This document shows, piece by piece, positions 31,459 to 39,277 of a stretch of DNA of 64,000 nt (positions are counted from its first letter, which is position 1; the number at the start of each line of letters is the position of its first letter). The position numbers and the translations under genes were made by a program. The notes beneath the pieces are model-generated. The model was not told the origin of the DNA. It was given only the letters and a program-made list of their open reading frames with translations, and made no database searches. The stretch comes from DAOUBP01 sp964474695 (GTDB lineage: Bacteria; Chloroflexota; Anaerolineae; CG2-30-64-16): the NCBI GenBank assembly GCA_964474695.1, contig CAYYTK010000011.1:73432-137431 (forward strand). Direction: 5' to 3'.

Positions 31459-31970
31459 TGGGCAGCCAGCTTTGCGGGCTTTGACCTGATGGTTACCCGG
31501 TGCCGGACCACAGGGCCATCAATCAGCTTGCGCACGGAGGCAATGCAGAGACCGGCGACATCGGCGCTGGTGGTGACGTTTGCCTGCATCCAGCGGCCGG
31601 CAGGCGCGGCAATGATGAGCGCCAGGGTGGCGCCCAGGATGGCGCTGCACGCGCGATCCACCCAGGAGCGATCGCGGCCGTGAGTCATCAGCAGCGCGCC
31701 GATCCCGGTCAGCGTTCCGGCAGTGACCAGATTCGTGCCGCAGTTCGGGTGGACCGCCAGGCCGGACTCACCGCGCTGCAGGTGTGCGAGCGCTTCTTCC
31801 GCAACGACGTGCAGCGTCGCCGCTTCGATTTCGCCGACGACGATGAACCCGTCCAGATCGCTGTGCGCTAACAGGCGCGTCCCGGGCACGCGGCGGCTCA
31901 GCAACGTGATGGTTGCGTGCTCGATCGCATGATGTTGGCGCAGCCTTTGGGTGACGGATCGTGACTCCAT
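31455..31970 (-). CDS. DUF6391 family membrane protein
   Basis: The 171-residue product starts ATG 31970, 9 nt after the mutS2 stop. QHHAIEHATITLLSRRVPGTRL is the family hallmark; the HHAIEHAT cluster with two His and a Glu suggests metal binding. Then comes SDLDGFIVVGEIEAATLHVVAEEALAHLQRGESGLAVHPNCGTNL, and two membrane helices (AGTLTGIGALLM and ILGATLALIIAAPAGRWMQ). The function is unknown; the family is shared by cyanobacteria and Chloroflexota to my knowledge. It lies between mutS2 and holA with overlapping or near-touching ends, so it is part of that housekeeping run. Confidence 0.8.
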   Translation of the reverse strand: MESRSVTQRLRQHHAIEHATITLLSRRVPGTRLLAHSDLDGFIVVGEIEAATLHVVAEEALAHLQRGESGLAVHPNCGTNLVTAGTLTGIGALLMTHGRDRSWVDRACSAILGATLALIIAAPAGRWMQANVTTSADVAGLCIASVRKLIDGPVVRHRVTIRSKPAKLAAQ

Positions 31971-31979
31971 GACGCCTCG

Positions 31980-34457
31980 CTAACGTTGGGCAAGTTTTGC
32001 GACGGTGACGCCCTCGCCGCCTTCGCTGGCTTCGCCGGCCCGAAAACTGTTGACCAGGGAGTGGCCGCGCAACTCGTCACGCACAGCCTGGCGCAGCGCG
32101 CCCGTGCCCTTGCCGTGGATGATGCGCACGAACGGCAGGCCGGCCAGGTAGGCTGTGTTGAGATAGCGGTCCAGCTCGATCAACATGTCATCGACGGTTA
32201 AGCCGCGCAGATCGAGTTCCATCCCCGGGCTGGGCGGCCGGGGCCGAGAGCCACCGGACTGGATGGCGGGCTGACCGCCGCGCTGGCGCAGGGTGACGCG
32301 GCCTTGGCCCAGGCGCACGCGGAAGGAGCCGATCTTCACATCCACCTCATCACCGTTGACCCCGGCGATTTCGCCGGTGGCTTGCAGCGAAGGCACCCAG
32401 ACCTCGTCGCCTGGCTGAAGCGGGCCGTCGATGATCACCGGCTCGGGCGCCTGCATCGCGGGCAGCGGTTGGGCTTGGGCCGCGCGGCGCGCCAGGACGT
32501 CGGTGGCTTCGGCCAGCCACTGCTCGTGCAGGTTTTTGCCCGCTGCTGAACCGCCTTCGCGCGAGGCGCCGGTCAACGGCTCGCGCGCTGCAAGGGCCGC
32601 CAGGCGCGCCATCTCCTCACGCAGCGCGGCCAGCTCCGTGTCGGCCTGGGAACGGGCTTCGGCCAGCACTTCGCGCCGCGCTTCCTCGGCCTTGGCCAGG
32701 CGATAACTCAGGTCCGCGTTGAGCGCCTCAGCCCGGCGCTGCGCGGCTTTGGCTTCCGATTCGGCTGTGAGTGCAGCCTCGCGTGCGCGCTTGATCTCGG
32801 CCAACATCGCTTCGGTTTCCAACGACTGCGGCGAGACGAGCGCCTCGGCTTGGGTGACGATGTCTGAGTTCAGGCCCAGCCGCCGGGCGATGGCAAAAGC
32901 GTTGGAGCGTCCGGGCAATCCGATACTGAGCTTGTAGGTCGGGCTCAGGGTCTGGATATCGAACTCCACGCTGGCGTTGGCGACAAACGGGGTCGTATGT
33001 GCGAACACCTTGAGTTCAGAGTAGTGTGTGGTTGCCAGGGTGGTGATGCGGCGCGCCAGGAGCGTCCGCAGCAGCGCCTGGGCCAGGGCCGCACCTTCCT
33101 CCGGGTCGGTGCCGGCCCCCAGTTCATCCAGCAAGACCAGCGTGCGCGTGTCAGCCTGATCCAGGATGTTCACGATGTGCGTCATGTGAGATGAGAAAGT
33201 CGAGAGGCTCTGTTCGATGCTCTGCTCGTCGCCGATGTCGGCGAAGATGTTCTCGAACACCGACACCTTTGAGCCTTCATCCGCCGGGATGGCCATGCCG
33301 GCCTGCGCCATCAGAGTGAGCAAGCCGGTGGTTTTGAGTGAGACCGTTTTGCCGCCGGTGTTCGGCCCGGTGATGACGACAATGAAATAGTCTTCTTCCA
33401 GGTAAACGTCGATCGGCACTACGGTCAGCGGGTCCAGCAGCGGATGGCGGGCTTTGATGAAGGCGAGTGTGCTGCCAGGGTGTTGATAGCCGGGTGGCGG
33501 TGTGTCGGTTGCCGGCGTGTCGGCGTGTTTCTTGTCCTTGCCGGAGCGGCTGCCCTGTTGCGGTCGCACGAACTCCACCAGCTCCGGCTCCGTCCCTCGC
33601 AGCTCGCCGGCGTAGCGCGCCCTGGCAAAGATCAGGTCGAGGTCGCCCAGCGCCTCCACGGTGTGGACGATCGCGGTGGCGCTTCCTGCAACCAGGCCGG
33701 TGAGCGCGGCCAGGATGCGCTGGATCTCCTCCTGTTCCGCAAGCTGGGCTTCGCGCCAGTGATTGTTCAGATCGACGACCGCCAGCGGTTCGATGAAGAG
33801 GGTGGCGCCGCTGCCCGATTGGTCGTGCACCAGGCCGGGGATGCGCCCCTTGAATTCGGCGCGCAGCGGGATGACATAACGCCCCTGTCGCTGTGTGATG
33901 ATGGGTTCCTGGAGCAGCGGTTGGTTAGCAGCGGTGCCGATGATGCGTTGCAGGCGTTCCATCAGCCGGGCGTGCGCTTCGCGCAGCTCCCGCCGGATGC
34001 GCGCGAGGGCGTCGCTGGCGCTGTCCATCACCTCGCCCCGCTCGTCGATGCAGCGGGCGATCTCTTCGATCAAGTTGTGCGGCGCCATGATGCGGCCGGC
34101 TACATCGGCCACATAGGGGTACTGCTCGGCCACGCGGGACAGCATCCGTTGGAGGGTGCGCGCCCGGGTCAGGGTGCTCCTGATGCTCAGCAAATCGCCG
34201 GGCAGCAGTGTGCTGCCGCGGACGGCCTGTTCAGCCAGGGGGCGTAAATCATGAACGCCGCCCAGATGGACATCGCTTTTTTCTTCCAGCAAGCGGCGAG
34301 CCTCGCGCGTTTCCGCCTGCCAATCGCGTGCCTCGCGGATGTCGTCGGTCGGCATCAAAGTGAGCGCGCGTTCCCGCCCAAGCGAGAAGGAGGCGTGCTC
34401 CGCCAGCCGCTCACGAATCCGCTCAAATTCAAGCACCCGTAATGTTCTTGCGTCCAT
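31980..34457 (-). CDS. mutS2: MutS2 family ATPase/endonuclease with Smr domain
   Basis: ATG 34457 begins MDARTLRVLEFERIRERLAEH, the normal MutS2 start; upstream frame is promoter DNA. At 825 residues it is slightly long, explained by a charged insert near 300-330. It has lever/clamp helices, Walker A GPNTGGKT (364-371), LLDELGAGTDPEEGAAL (Walker B), and the TTHYSELK signature. A KOW-like segment (PGDEVWVPSLQATGEIAGV) and a C-terminal Smr nuclease domain (ELDLRGLTVDDMLIELDRYL, IIHGKGTGALRQ) follow. MutS2 acts on recombination intermediates or collided ribosomes, depending on species. An extended -10 places the transcript start almost on the ATG, so the mRNA may be leaderless. holA and DUF6391 follow. 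Confidence 0.95.
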   Translation of the reverse strand: MDARTLRVLEFERIRERLAEHASFSLGRERALTLMPTDDIREARDWQAETREARRLLEEKSDVHLGGVHDLRPLAEQAVRGSTLLPGDLLSIRSTLTRARTLQRMLSRVAEQYPYVADVAGRIMAPHNLIEEIARCIDERGEVMDSASDALARIRRELREAHARLMERLQRIIGTAANQPLLQEPIITQRQGRYVIPLRAEFKGRIPGLVHDQSGSGATLFIEPLAVVDLNNHWREAQLAEQEEIQRILAALTGLVAGSATAIVHTVEALGDLDLIFARARYAGELRGTEPELVEFVRPQQGSRSGKDKKHADTPATDTPPPGYQHPGSTLAFIKARHPLLDPLTVVPIDVYLEEDYFIVVITGPNTGGKTVSLKTTGLLTLMAQAGMAIPADEGSKVSVFENIFADIGDEQSIEQSLSTFSSHMTHIVNILDQADTRTLVLLDELGAGTDPEEGAALAQALLRTLLARRITTLATTHYSELKVFAHTTPFVANASVEFDIQTLSPTYKLSIGLPGRSNAFAIARRLGLNSDIVTQAEALVSPQSLETEAMLAEIKRAREAALTAESEAKAAQRRAEALNADLSYRLAKAEEARREVLAEARSQADTELAALREEMARLAALAAREPLTGASREGGSAAGKNLHEQWLAEATDVLARRAAQAQPLPAMQAPEPVIIDGPLQPGDEVWVPSLQATGEIAGVNGDEVDVKIGSFRVRLGQGRVTLRQRGGQPAIQSGGSRPRPPSPGMELDLRGLTVDDMLIELDRYLNTAYLAGLPFVRIIHGKGTGALRQAVRDELRGHSLVNSFRAGEASEGGEGVTVAKLAQR

Positions 34458-34464
34458 GGCTGCT

Positions 34465-34473
34465 AGTATAGCA
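34465..34473 (-). promoter_or_regulatory. Extended -10 promoter giving a possibly leaderless mutS2 mRNA
   Basis: On the minus strand TGCTATACT (34473-34465) is an extended -10 element without a good -35. The start would fall at about 34458, one base before ATG 34457, and no ribosome binding site is present. Confidence 0.45.
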
Positions 34474-34508
34474 TACGTAGAAGGTTGACCGAAATCTCGG
34501 CTCGACTT

Positions 34509-34536
34509 TTGGCGCCATTCGGTGTTGTGGTATGAT
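34509..34536 (+). promoter_or_regulatory. Promoter of the guanylyltransferase/mutase gene
   Basis: TTGGCG (34509-34514), a 16-nt spacer and TATGAT (34531-34536). The predicted start near 34543 leaves a short leader to ATG 34587. Confidence 0.5.
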
Positions 34537-34586
34537 GCGTTGGGCTGGAGAGATTCGCTCATCATTTCAAGTTGAGGCGTTTTGCT

Positions 34587-37133
34587 ATGAAGGCGGTCGT
34601 CATGGCCGGCGGCGAGGGTTCACGCCTGCGGCCACTTACCTTGATGCGTCCGAAACCCATGTTGCCGGTAGTTCATCGGCCATTGTTGGGTCACATCCTG
34701 CACTTGTTGCGGCAGCACGGGATCGTCGATGTCGTTGTGACGCTGCAATACATGCCTTCCTCGATCCAGGACTTCTTCGGCGATGGCAAGGCGTTCGGCA
34801 TGAATATCGAGTATGTCATCGAGGAGTCGCCTCTCGGCACCGCGGGCAGCGTGAAGAACGCGCAGGACTGTCTTGACGCCAGCGAGCCGTTTCTGGTGAT
34901 CAGCGGCGACGCTCTTACCGACTTCGATCTGACTGCGCTGGTTGCTTATCATCGCGAGCATAACGCCTTGTTGACGATGGCACTCTACCAGGTGGATGAT
35001 CCCCTGGAGTTCGGCGTCATCAATGTTCGGGAAGATGGGCGCGTCGTGCAGTTTTTGGAAAAGCCGAGCTGGGGTGCGTTGACCTCCGATACGGTGAATA
35101 CCGGGATCTATGTGGTCCAGCCTGAGCTGCTTGAGCGCATTCCTGCCGACCAGCCGACAGACTGGAGCCGGAATGTCTTTCCGCGTCTGCTCGCCAGAGG
35201 CGAGCCGCTCTACGGGTATGTGGCCAGCGGCTACTGGTGCGATATCGGCACGTTGAGCGAGTATCAGCGCGCCAATGCCGATCTGCTTCACCGCCGGTTG
35301 GACTTGGGCGCGATGGGCCAGCATATCGGAAGCGGCATTTGGACCGGCGGCCAGGTGGAGATTGCGGCTGATGCCCAGCTTTTCGGTCCCATTTACCTGG
35401 GGGAAGAAGTTCAGATTAAGGGCGGAGTGGTGATCCACGGCCCCTCGGTGGTGCGTGATTATACGATCCTGGATAATCGGGCGCGGGTGGATCGGAGCAT
35501 CATCTGGCGCAACTGCTACATCGGCGAGGGCGCCGAGGTGCACGGGGCCTTGGTTGGCCGGCAGTGCAGCCTGAAAGCGGGCAGCGCGGTCTTCGAGGGC
35601 GCGGTGGTGGGCGACAACACGATCGTCGGTGAGCACGCGGTGATCCAGCCGAGCGTCAAGATTTGGCCCAGCAAAGAGGTTGAGTCCGGCGCGACGCTGA
35701 ACCACAGCTTGATTTGGGGCTCACAGGGGCGTAGGGCGCTGTTCGGCCGATATGGCGTTACCGGAATGGTGAATGTCGACCTGACGCCGGATTTTGTTGC
35801 GCGGCTGGGCGCAGCCTTCGGCACCGTGCTGCCCAAGGGCAGCACAGTCACCATCAACCGCGACCCACACCGCGGCTCGCGCATGATCAAGCGCGCTTTG
35901 GTGTCCGGGCTTCCGTCTGCGAGCAACTGCGTGTTGGATCTGGGTTCGCTGCCGATCCCCGTGGCGCGCTATTACACGCGCGCCTACCGCGCAGCGGGTG
36001 GCGTTCATGTGCGCCTCTCACCCTACGATCAACGTGTGGTGGATATCCGGTTTTTCGGTCAGGACGGGCTCAACCTCACGCGTGAACAGGAGCGCAACGT
36101 CGAGCGGATCTTCTTCCGAGAGGACTATCGTCGTGCGTACATGGGGGACATCGGCACCATCGAGTATGCTCAAGACGCTGTGGCGGTGTACAGCCAGGGC
36201 TATCTGAAGGCGCTGGATGTTTCGGCCATCCGTGCTTCGAATGTCAAGGCGGTCATCGATTATGCTCACGCACCGGTGGCCAATGTGCTGCCGCAGTTGC
36301 TGGAGGCACTGAATGTCGATGCTGTGCCCCTCAATGCGCGCATCGATCCCAATCGCGTTTCGATCCTTCAGGAGGAGTTTCGCAGCGAGCGCGCCCAACT
36401 GGCGACCATCGTAGGGGCTCTGCAGTCTATGGCGTTGGGCGTGCGATTGGATGTGGGCGGCGAGAAGATCTTCGTGGTGGATGACACCGGCGCCAGCGTT
36501 GCCGATCCGCTGATGTGCGCGGCCATGGCCTCACTGGTGTTTCGCGCGCATCCGGGAAGCACGGTTGTTGTCACGGCGGACCAACCTCAGGTGTTTGAGC
36601 AGTTGGCCCAAAGGTATGGCGGCCAGGTGCGGCGCTGTCCGGTGGATCCCCAATCGTTGATGATGGCTGCGGCATCTGATGGCGTGATTATGGCGGGCGA
36701 TGGGACGGGTAATTTCGTCTTTCCGATTTTGCATCCGGCGATCGACGGTTTGTTAGCGCTGGGCAAGTTGTTGGAGCTATTGGCACAACAGCAGATGACG
36801 CTATCTCAGGTGCTAGTCGATTTACCACCGTTCTATACGGCTGACACGGTGGTGACGAGCACTTGGGAGTTGAAGGGCCGGGTGATGCGGTGCCTCAGCG
36901 AGCACTTTGCCGCATTCCGGCATGAACTGGTGGACGGCATCAAAGTCTTTTTGAACGACAACAAATGGATCCTGATCCGACCTGACGCCGATACGCCGGC
37001 CTTTCACCTGACGGCCGAGGGACGGTCGCTGCAAGATGCGCAGGAATTAGTGGCGGATTACAGCGGTTTGGTGCGCCAGATGATGCAGGGGCCGTGTGGC
37101 AATAAAGATCCAGATTATCGAAACGAGGCGTGA
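34587..37133 (+). CDS. Mannose-1-phosphate guanylyltransferase fused to a phosphomannomutase-like domain
   Basis: ATG 34587 has GAGG upstream and starts at the canonical MKAVVMAGGEGSRLRPLT nucleotidyltransferase motif. The 848-residue chain has an NTP-transferase domain (about 1-235, with GTAGSVKNA, VISGDALTDFD, FLEKP, NTGIYV). A left-handed beta-helix follows (about 250-375, IYLGEEVQIKGGVVIHGPSVV), then a phosphohexomutase-like domain (about 380-840). In the mutase part the usual TASHNP phosphoserine loop is replaced by TINRDPHRGSRMIK, as in known two-domain relatives of cyanobacteria and actinobacteria, so mutase activity is doubtful. It makes an NDP-sugar, probably GDP-mannose, in the cytoplasm for glycan assembly. 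A complete phosphohexomutase gene follows after 7 bp, possibly compensating for the degenerate domain. Confidence 0.88.
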   Translation: MKAVVMAGGEGSRLRPLTLMRPKPMLPVVHRPLLGHILHLLRQHGIVDVVVTLQYMPSSIQDFFGDGKAFGMNIEYVIEESPLGTAGSVKNAQDCLDASEPFLVISGDALTDFDLTALVAYHREHNALLTMALYQVDDPLEFGVINVREDGRVVQFLEKPSWGALTSDTVNTGIYVVQPELLERIPADQPTDWSRNVFPRLLARGEPLYGYVASGYWCDIGTLSEYQRANADLLHRRLDLGAMGQHIGSGIWTGGQVEIAADAQLFGPIYLGEEVQIKGGVVIHGPSVVRDYTILDNRARVDRSIIWRNCYIGEGAEVHGALVGRQCSLKAGSAVFEGAVVGDNTIVGEHAVIQPSVKIWPSKEVESGATLNHSLIWGSQGRRALFGRYGVTGMVNVDLTPDFVARLGAAFGTVLPKGSTVTINRDPHRGSRMIKRALVSGLPSASNCVLDLGSLPIPVARYYTRAYRAAGGVHVRLSPYDQRVVDIRFFGQDGLNLTREQERNVERIFFREDYRRAYMGDIGTIEYAQDAVAVYSQGYLKALDVSAIRASNVKAVIDYAHAPVANVLPQLLEALNVDAVPLNARIDPNRVSILQEEFRSERAQLATIVGALQSMALGVRLDVGGEKIFVVDDTGASVADPLMCAAMASLVFRAHPGSTVVVTADQPQVFEQLAQRYGGQVRRCPVDPQSLMMAAASDGVIMAGDGTGNFVFPILHPAIDGLLALGKLLELLAQQQMTLSQVLVDLPPFYTADTVVTSTWELKGRVMRCLSEHFAAFRHELVDGIKVFLNDNKWILIRPDADTPAFHLTAEGRSLQDAQELVADYSGLVRQMMQGPCGNKDPDYRNEA

Positions 37134-37140
37134 ACTGAAG

Positions 37141-38595
37141 ATGGCGATTACCTTTGGTACGGACGGCTGGCGGGCCGTTATCAGCGATGAGTTCACATTT
37201 GCTAACGTGCGCCACGTAGCACAGGCGATTGCGGAGGTGCTGCTGGAGAAGAGTGAAAACAGTGCAGCCGGCGGGCCGGGCGAACGGCCCGTGGCCGTGG
37301 TAGGCTTTGATACGCGTTTCTTGTCCGATCGCTACGCCGCAGCCGTCAGTGAGGTGCTGGCAGCCAATGGCCTGAGAGTTGACCTGGCCCGCGCCGATGC
37401 GCCCACGCCGGCCATCTCCTTTGCCATTCCCGCCGCGCACGGTGTGGGCGGTGTCATGATCACCGCCAGCCATAACCCGCCGCGCTACAATGGAATCAAG
37501 CTCAAGTCTGCATTTGGAGGCAGCGCAACTGTTGCGGATACCAGGCGTGTTGAGGCCAGGCTGGATGCAAACCTGGCTGCTGGCCGCCAGCCTGCGCGGA
37601 TCGATCTCGACGCGGCCATCGAACAAGGGTTGATCGTCCGTTTTGATCCGTATCCGGCCTATGCCGACCACCTGCGTCGCCTGATCGATTTTCGCGCGAT
37701 CGGCCGCGCCAAGTTGCGTGTCGCGGTCGACGCCATGTATGGGGCAGGTCGCGGCTATCTGAGTAATCTGCTGGTTGAGGCAGGCGCGGAAGTCGTTGAA
37801 ATCCGTGGGGAGATGAACCCCGGATTCAACGGCATCCACCCGGAACCGATTGCCTGCTACCTGGCGCCGTTGATGAAGCTGGTGTTGGAGGATCGGCTCG
37901 ATTTGGGTCTGGCGACCGACGGCGATGCGGATCGGATCGGCGCTGTGGGCCCCACCGGTCGATTCATCGATCCGCATTGCATCATGACGCTGGCGCTGCG
38001 CTATCTGGTGGAACAACGCCAATTGCGCGGCTCCGTGGTGAAGACCGTCTCCACCACGAAGATGCTGGACCGGCTGGCGGGTTGCTATGGGTTGCCCCTG
38101 CACGAGACGCCTGTGGGTTTCAACCATATCGGCGACCTGATGATGAGCGACGACGTCTTGATCGGCGGCGAGGAATCGGGCGGGATCAGTGTCAAGGGCC
38201 ATATCCCAGAGGGCGATGGCGTCTTGATGGGCTTGCTGCTTGCCGAGATTGTGGCGCGTTACGGCAGGTCGCCGGAAGCTTTGTTGGCTGACGTCATGGC
38301 TGAGATCGGCCAATTCGACTATGCGCGCAACGATTTCAAAGTGCGTCCATTCGACAAGAAGGCATTGGTGGCCACCCTGGTTGCGCTGGCGCCGGCGGAG
38401 CTGGCGGGCGTCCCCTTGAGCAGCATCAACACCCGGGATGGCGTCAAGTATATGCTGGCTGATGATAGCTGGCTGTTGATCCGTCCGTCCGGAACCGAGC
38501 CTGTTCTGCGGGTCTATGCGGAGGCCCATTCGCCGCAGGCGGTGCAGACGTTGCTGGCTGCAGGGCGCCACCTGGCTGACGCAGCCGGGGTCTGA
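37141..38595 (+). CDS. Phosphoglucomutase/phosphomannomutase family enzyme
   Basis: ATG 37141 starts MAITFGTDGWRAVISDEFTF, a standard family start; an in-frame ATG 45 nt earlier overlaps the preceding gene. The 484-residue protein has all catalytic elements. The phosphoserine loop is VMITASHNPPRYNGIKLK (Ser110), the metal loop ATDGDADRIGAV (about 259-270), the sugar loop GGEESGGI, and the phosphate loop RPSGTEPVLRVYAEA. It interconverts hexose 6-phosphate and 1-phosphate. Sequence alone does not separate glucose, mannose and glucosamine specificity, although GTDGWR and GEESGGI are common in PGM/PMM bifunctional enzymes. Co-transcribed with the guanylyltransferase fusion. A strong terminator follows. 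Confidence 0.92.
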   Translation: MAITFGTDGWRAVISDEFTFANVRHVAQAIAEVLLEKSENSAAGGPGERPVAVVGFDTRFLSDRYAAAVSEVLAANGLRVDLARADAPTPAISFAIPAAHGVGGVMITASHNPPRYNGIKLKSAFGGSATVADTRRVEARLDANLAAGRQPARIDLDAAIEQGLIVRFDPYPAYADHLRRLIDFRAIGRAKLRVAVDAMYGAGRGYLSNLLVEAGAEVVEIRGEMNPGFNGIHPEPIACYLAPLMKLVLEDRLDLGLATDGDADRIGAVGPTGRFIDPHCIMTLALRYLVEQRQLRGSVVKTVSTTKMLDRLAGCYGLPLHETPVGFNHIGDLMMSDDVLIGGEESGGISVKGHIPEGDGVLMGLLLAEIVARYGRSPEALLADVMAEIGQFDYARNDFKVRPFDKKALVATLVALAPAELAGVPLSSINTRDGVKYMLADDSWLLIRPSGTEPVLRVYAEAHSPQAVQTLLAAGRHLADAAGV

Positions 38596-38606
38596 ACTTA
38601 AGATGC

Positions 38607-38644
38607 AAGGGGCCTGACATCAGCCCAGATGTCAGGCCCCTTTT
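38607..38644. terminator. Bidirectional intrinsic terminator
   Basis: A perfect 15-bp stem (38607-38621 with 38628-38642) with loop AGCCCA and a terminal T4 lies between the mutase gene and the convergent DUF4332 gene. Confidence 0.9.
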
Positions 38645-38666
38645 CAATTCCGGATCTTTCGATGAG

Positions 38667-39065
38667 CTAGTACTCGATTTGCCGTCCCAGGCTCTTCGCC
38701 TGCTGAATCCAGTCAGTAACCTGTGCCAGGGTTGGCGCGCGGCGAGCGTCGCCGGCCAGCGTCTGCTCCACAAGCTTCGCATGCAAGTTGGCAGCCACCC
38801 GGCGTGAAAGTTCCACGATGGTATCCACACCGGCATTTTCCAGCAAGTTGGAGTAAACCTCACCGATGCCGCGCACGCGGGCCAGGTCGGCACGGTTGAC
38901 CAACTCCAGGATTTCTTTCGTATCAACGCCTACCTTGGCAGCCAGTTCCTTGCGGCCGGCCGGCGTCTTGCCGGCTTCCACCAAAGCCTCAGCAGTTGTG
39001 ATCGCGGCTGCGGCTAACTTCTCAGCCGTGTTCATCTGGATACCTCGAATCTGACTTATGCGCAT
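38667..39065 (-). CDS. DUF4332 helix-hairpin-helix protein
   Basis: ATG 39065 has AAGGAGG in front. The 132-residue protein is helical and contains tandem HhH-like elements: PAGRKELAAKVGVDTKEILELVNRADL, then RVRGIGEVYSNLLENAGVDTIVELSRR, followed by VAANLHAKLVEQT. DUF4332 repeats resemble the DNA-binding HhH pairs of topoisomerase V and RNA polymerase alpha C-terminal domain, so binding to DNA or to a protein partner is possible. It is a single gene convergent with the mutase gene and divergent from dnaK. I see no operon partner. Confidence 0.85.
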   Translation of the reverse strand: MRISQIRGIQMNTAEKLAAAAITTAEALVEAGKTPAGRKELAAKVGVDTKEILELVNRADLARVRGIGEVYSNLLENAGVDTIVELSRRVAANLHAKLVEQTLAGDARRAPTLAQVTDWIQQAKSLGRQIEY

Positions 39066-39277
39066 AGGTCCTCCTTGTCTGGACAGTGAGAAATGTAGAC
39101 GGAATGAACGCAGCGTCGCGTGTTTAGGCAGCTAACAACAAGCATATCACGGAACCGCCTGATTGGCAATAGGCACTATCGAATCATCTAACGCAACGTT
39201 AACATCCTGCTTGCGCTACTCTAACGTCTGTGCCTTACAGTTCACATTAAGCGAGATGTTCGTGTAAGGAGCGGGAG

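Noticed and set aside
39066..39277. A CIRCE element controlling dnaK
   Set aside because: No TTAGCACTC/GAGTGCTAA pair occurs. Only short TCTAACG direct repeats are seen, which are not convincing.
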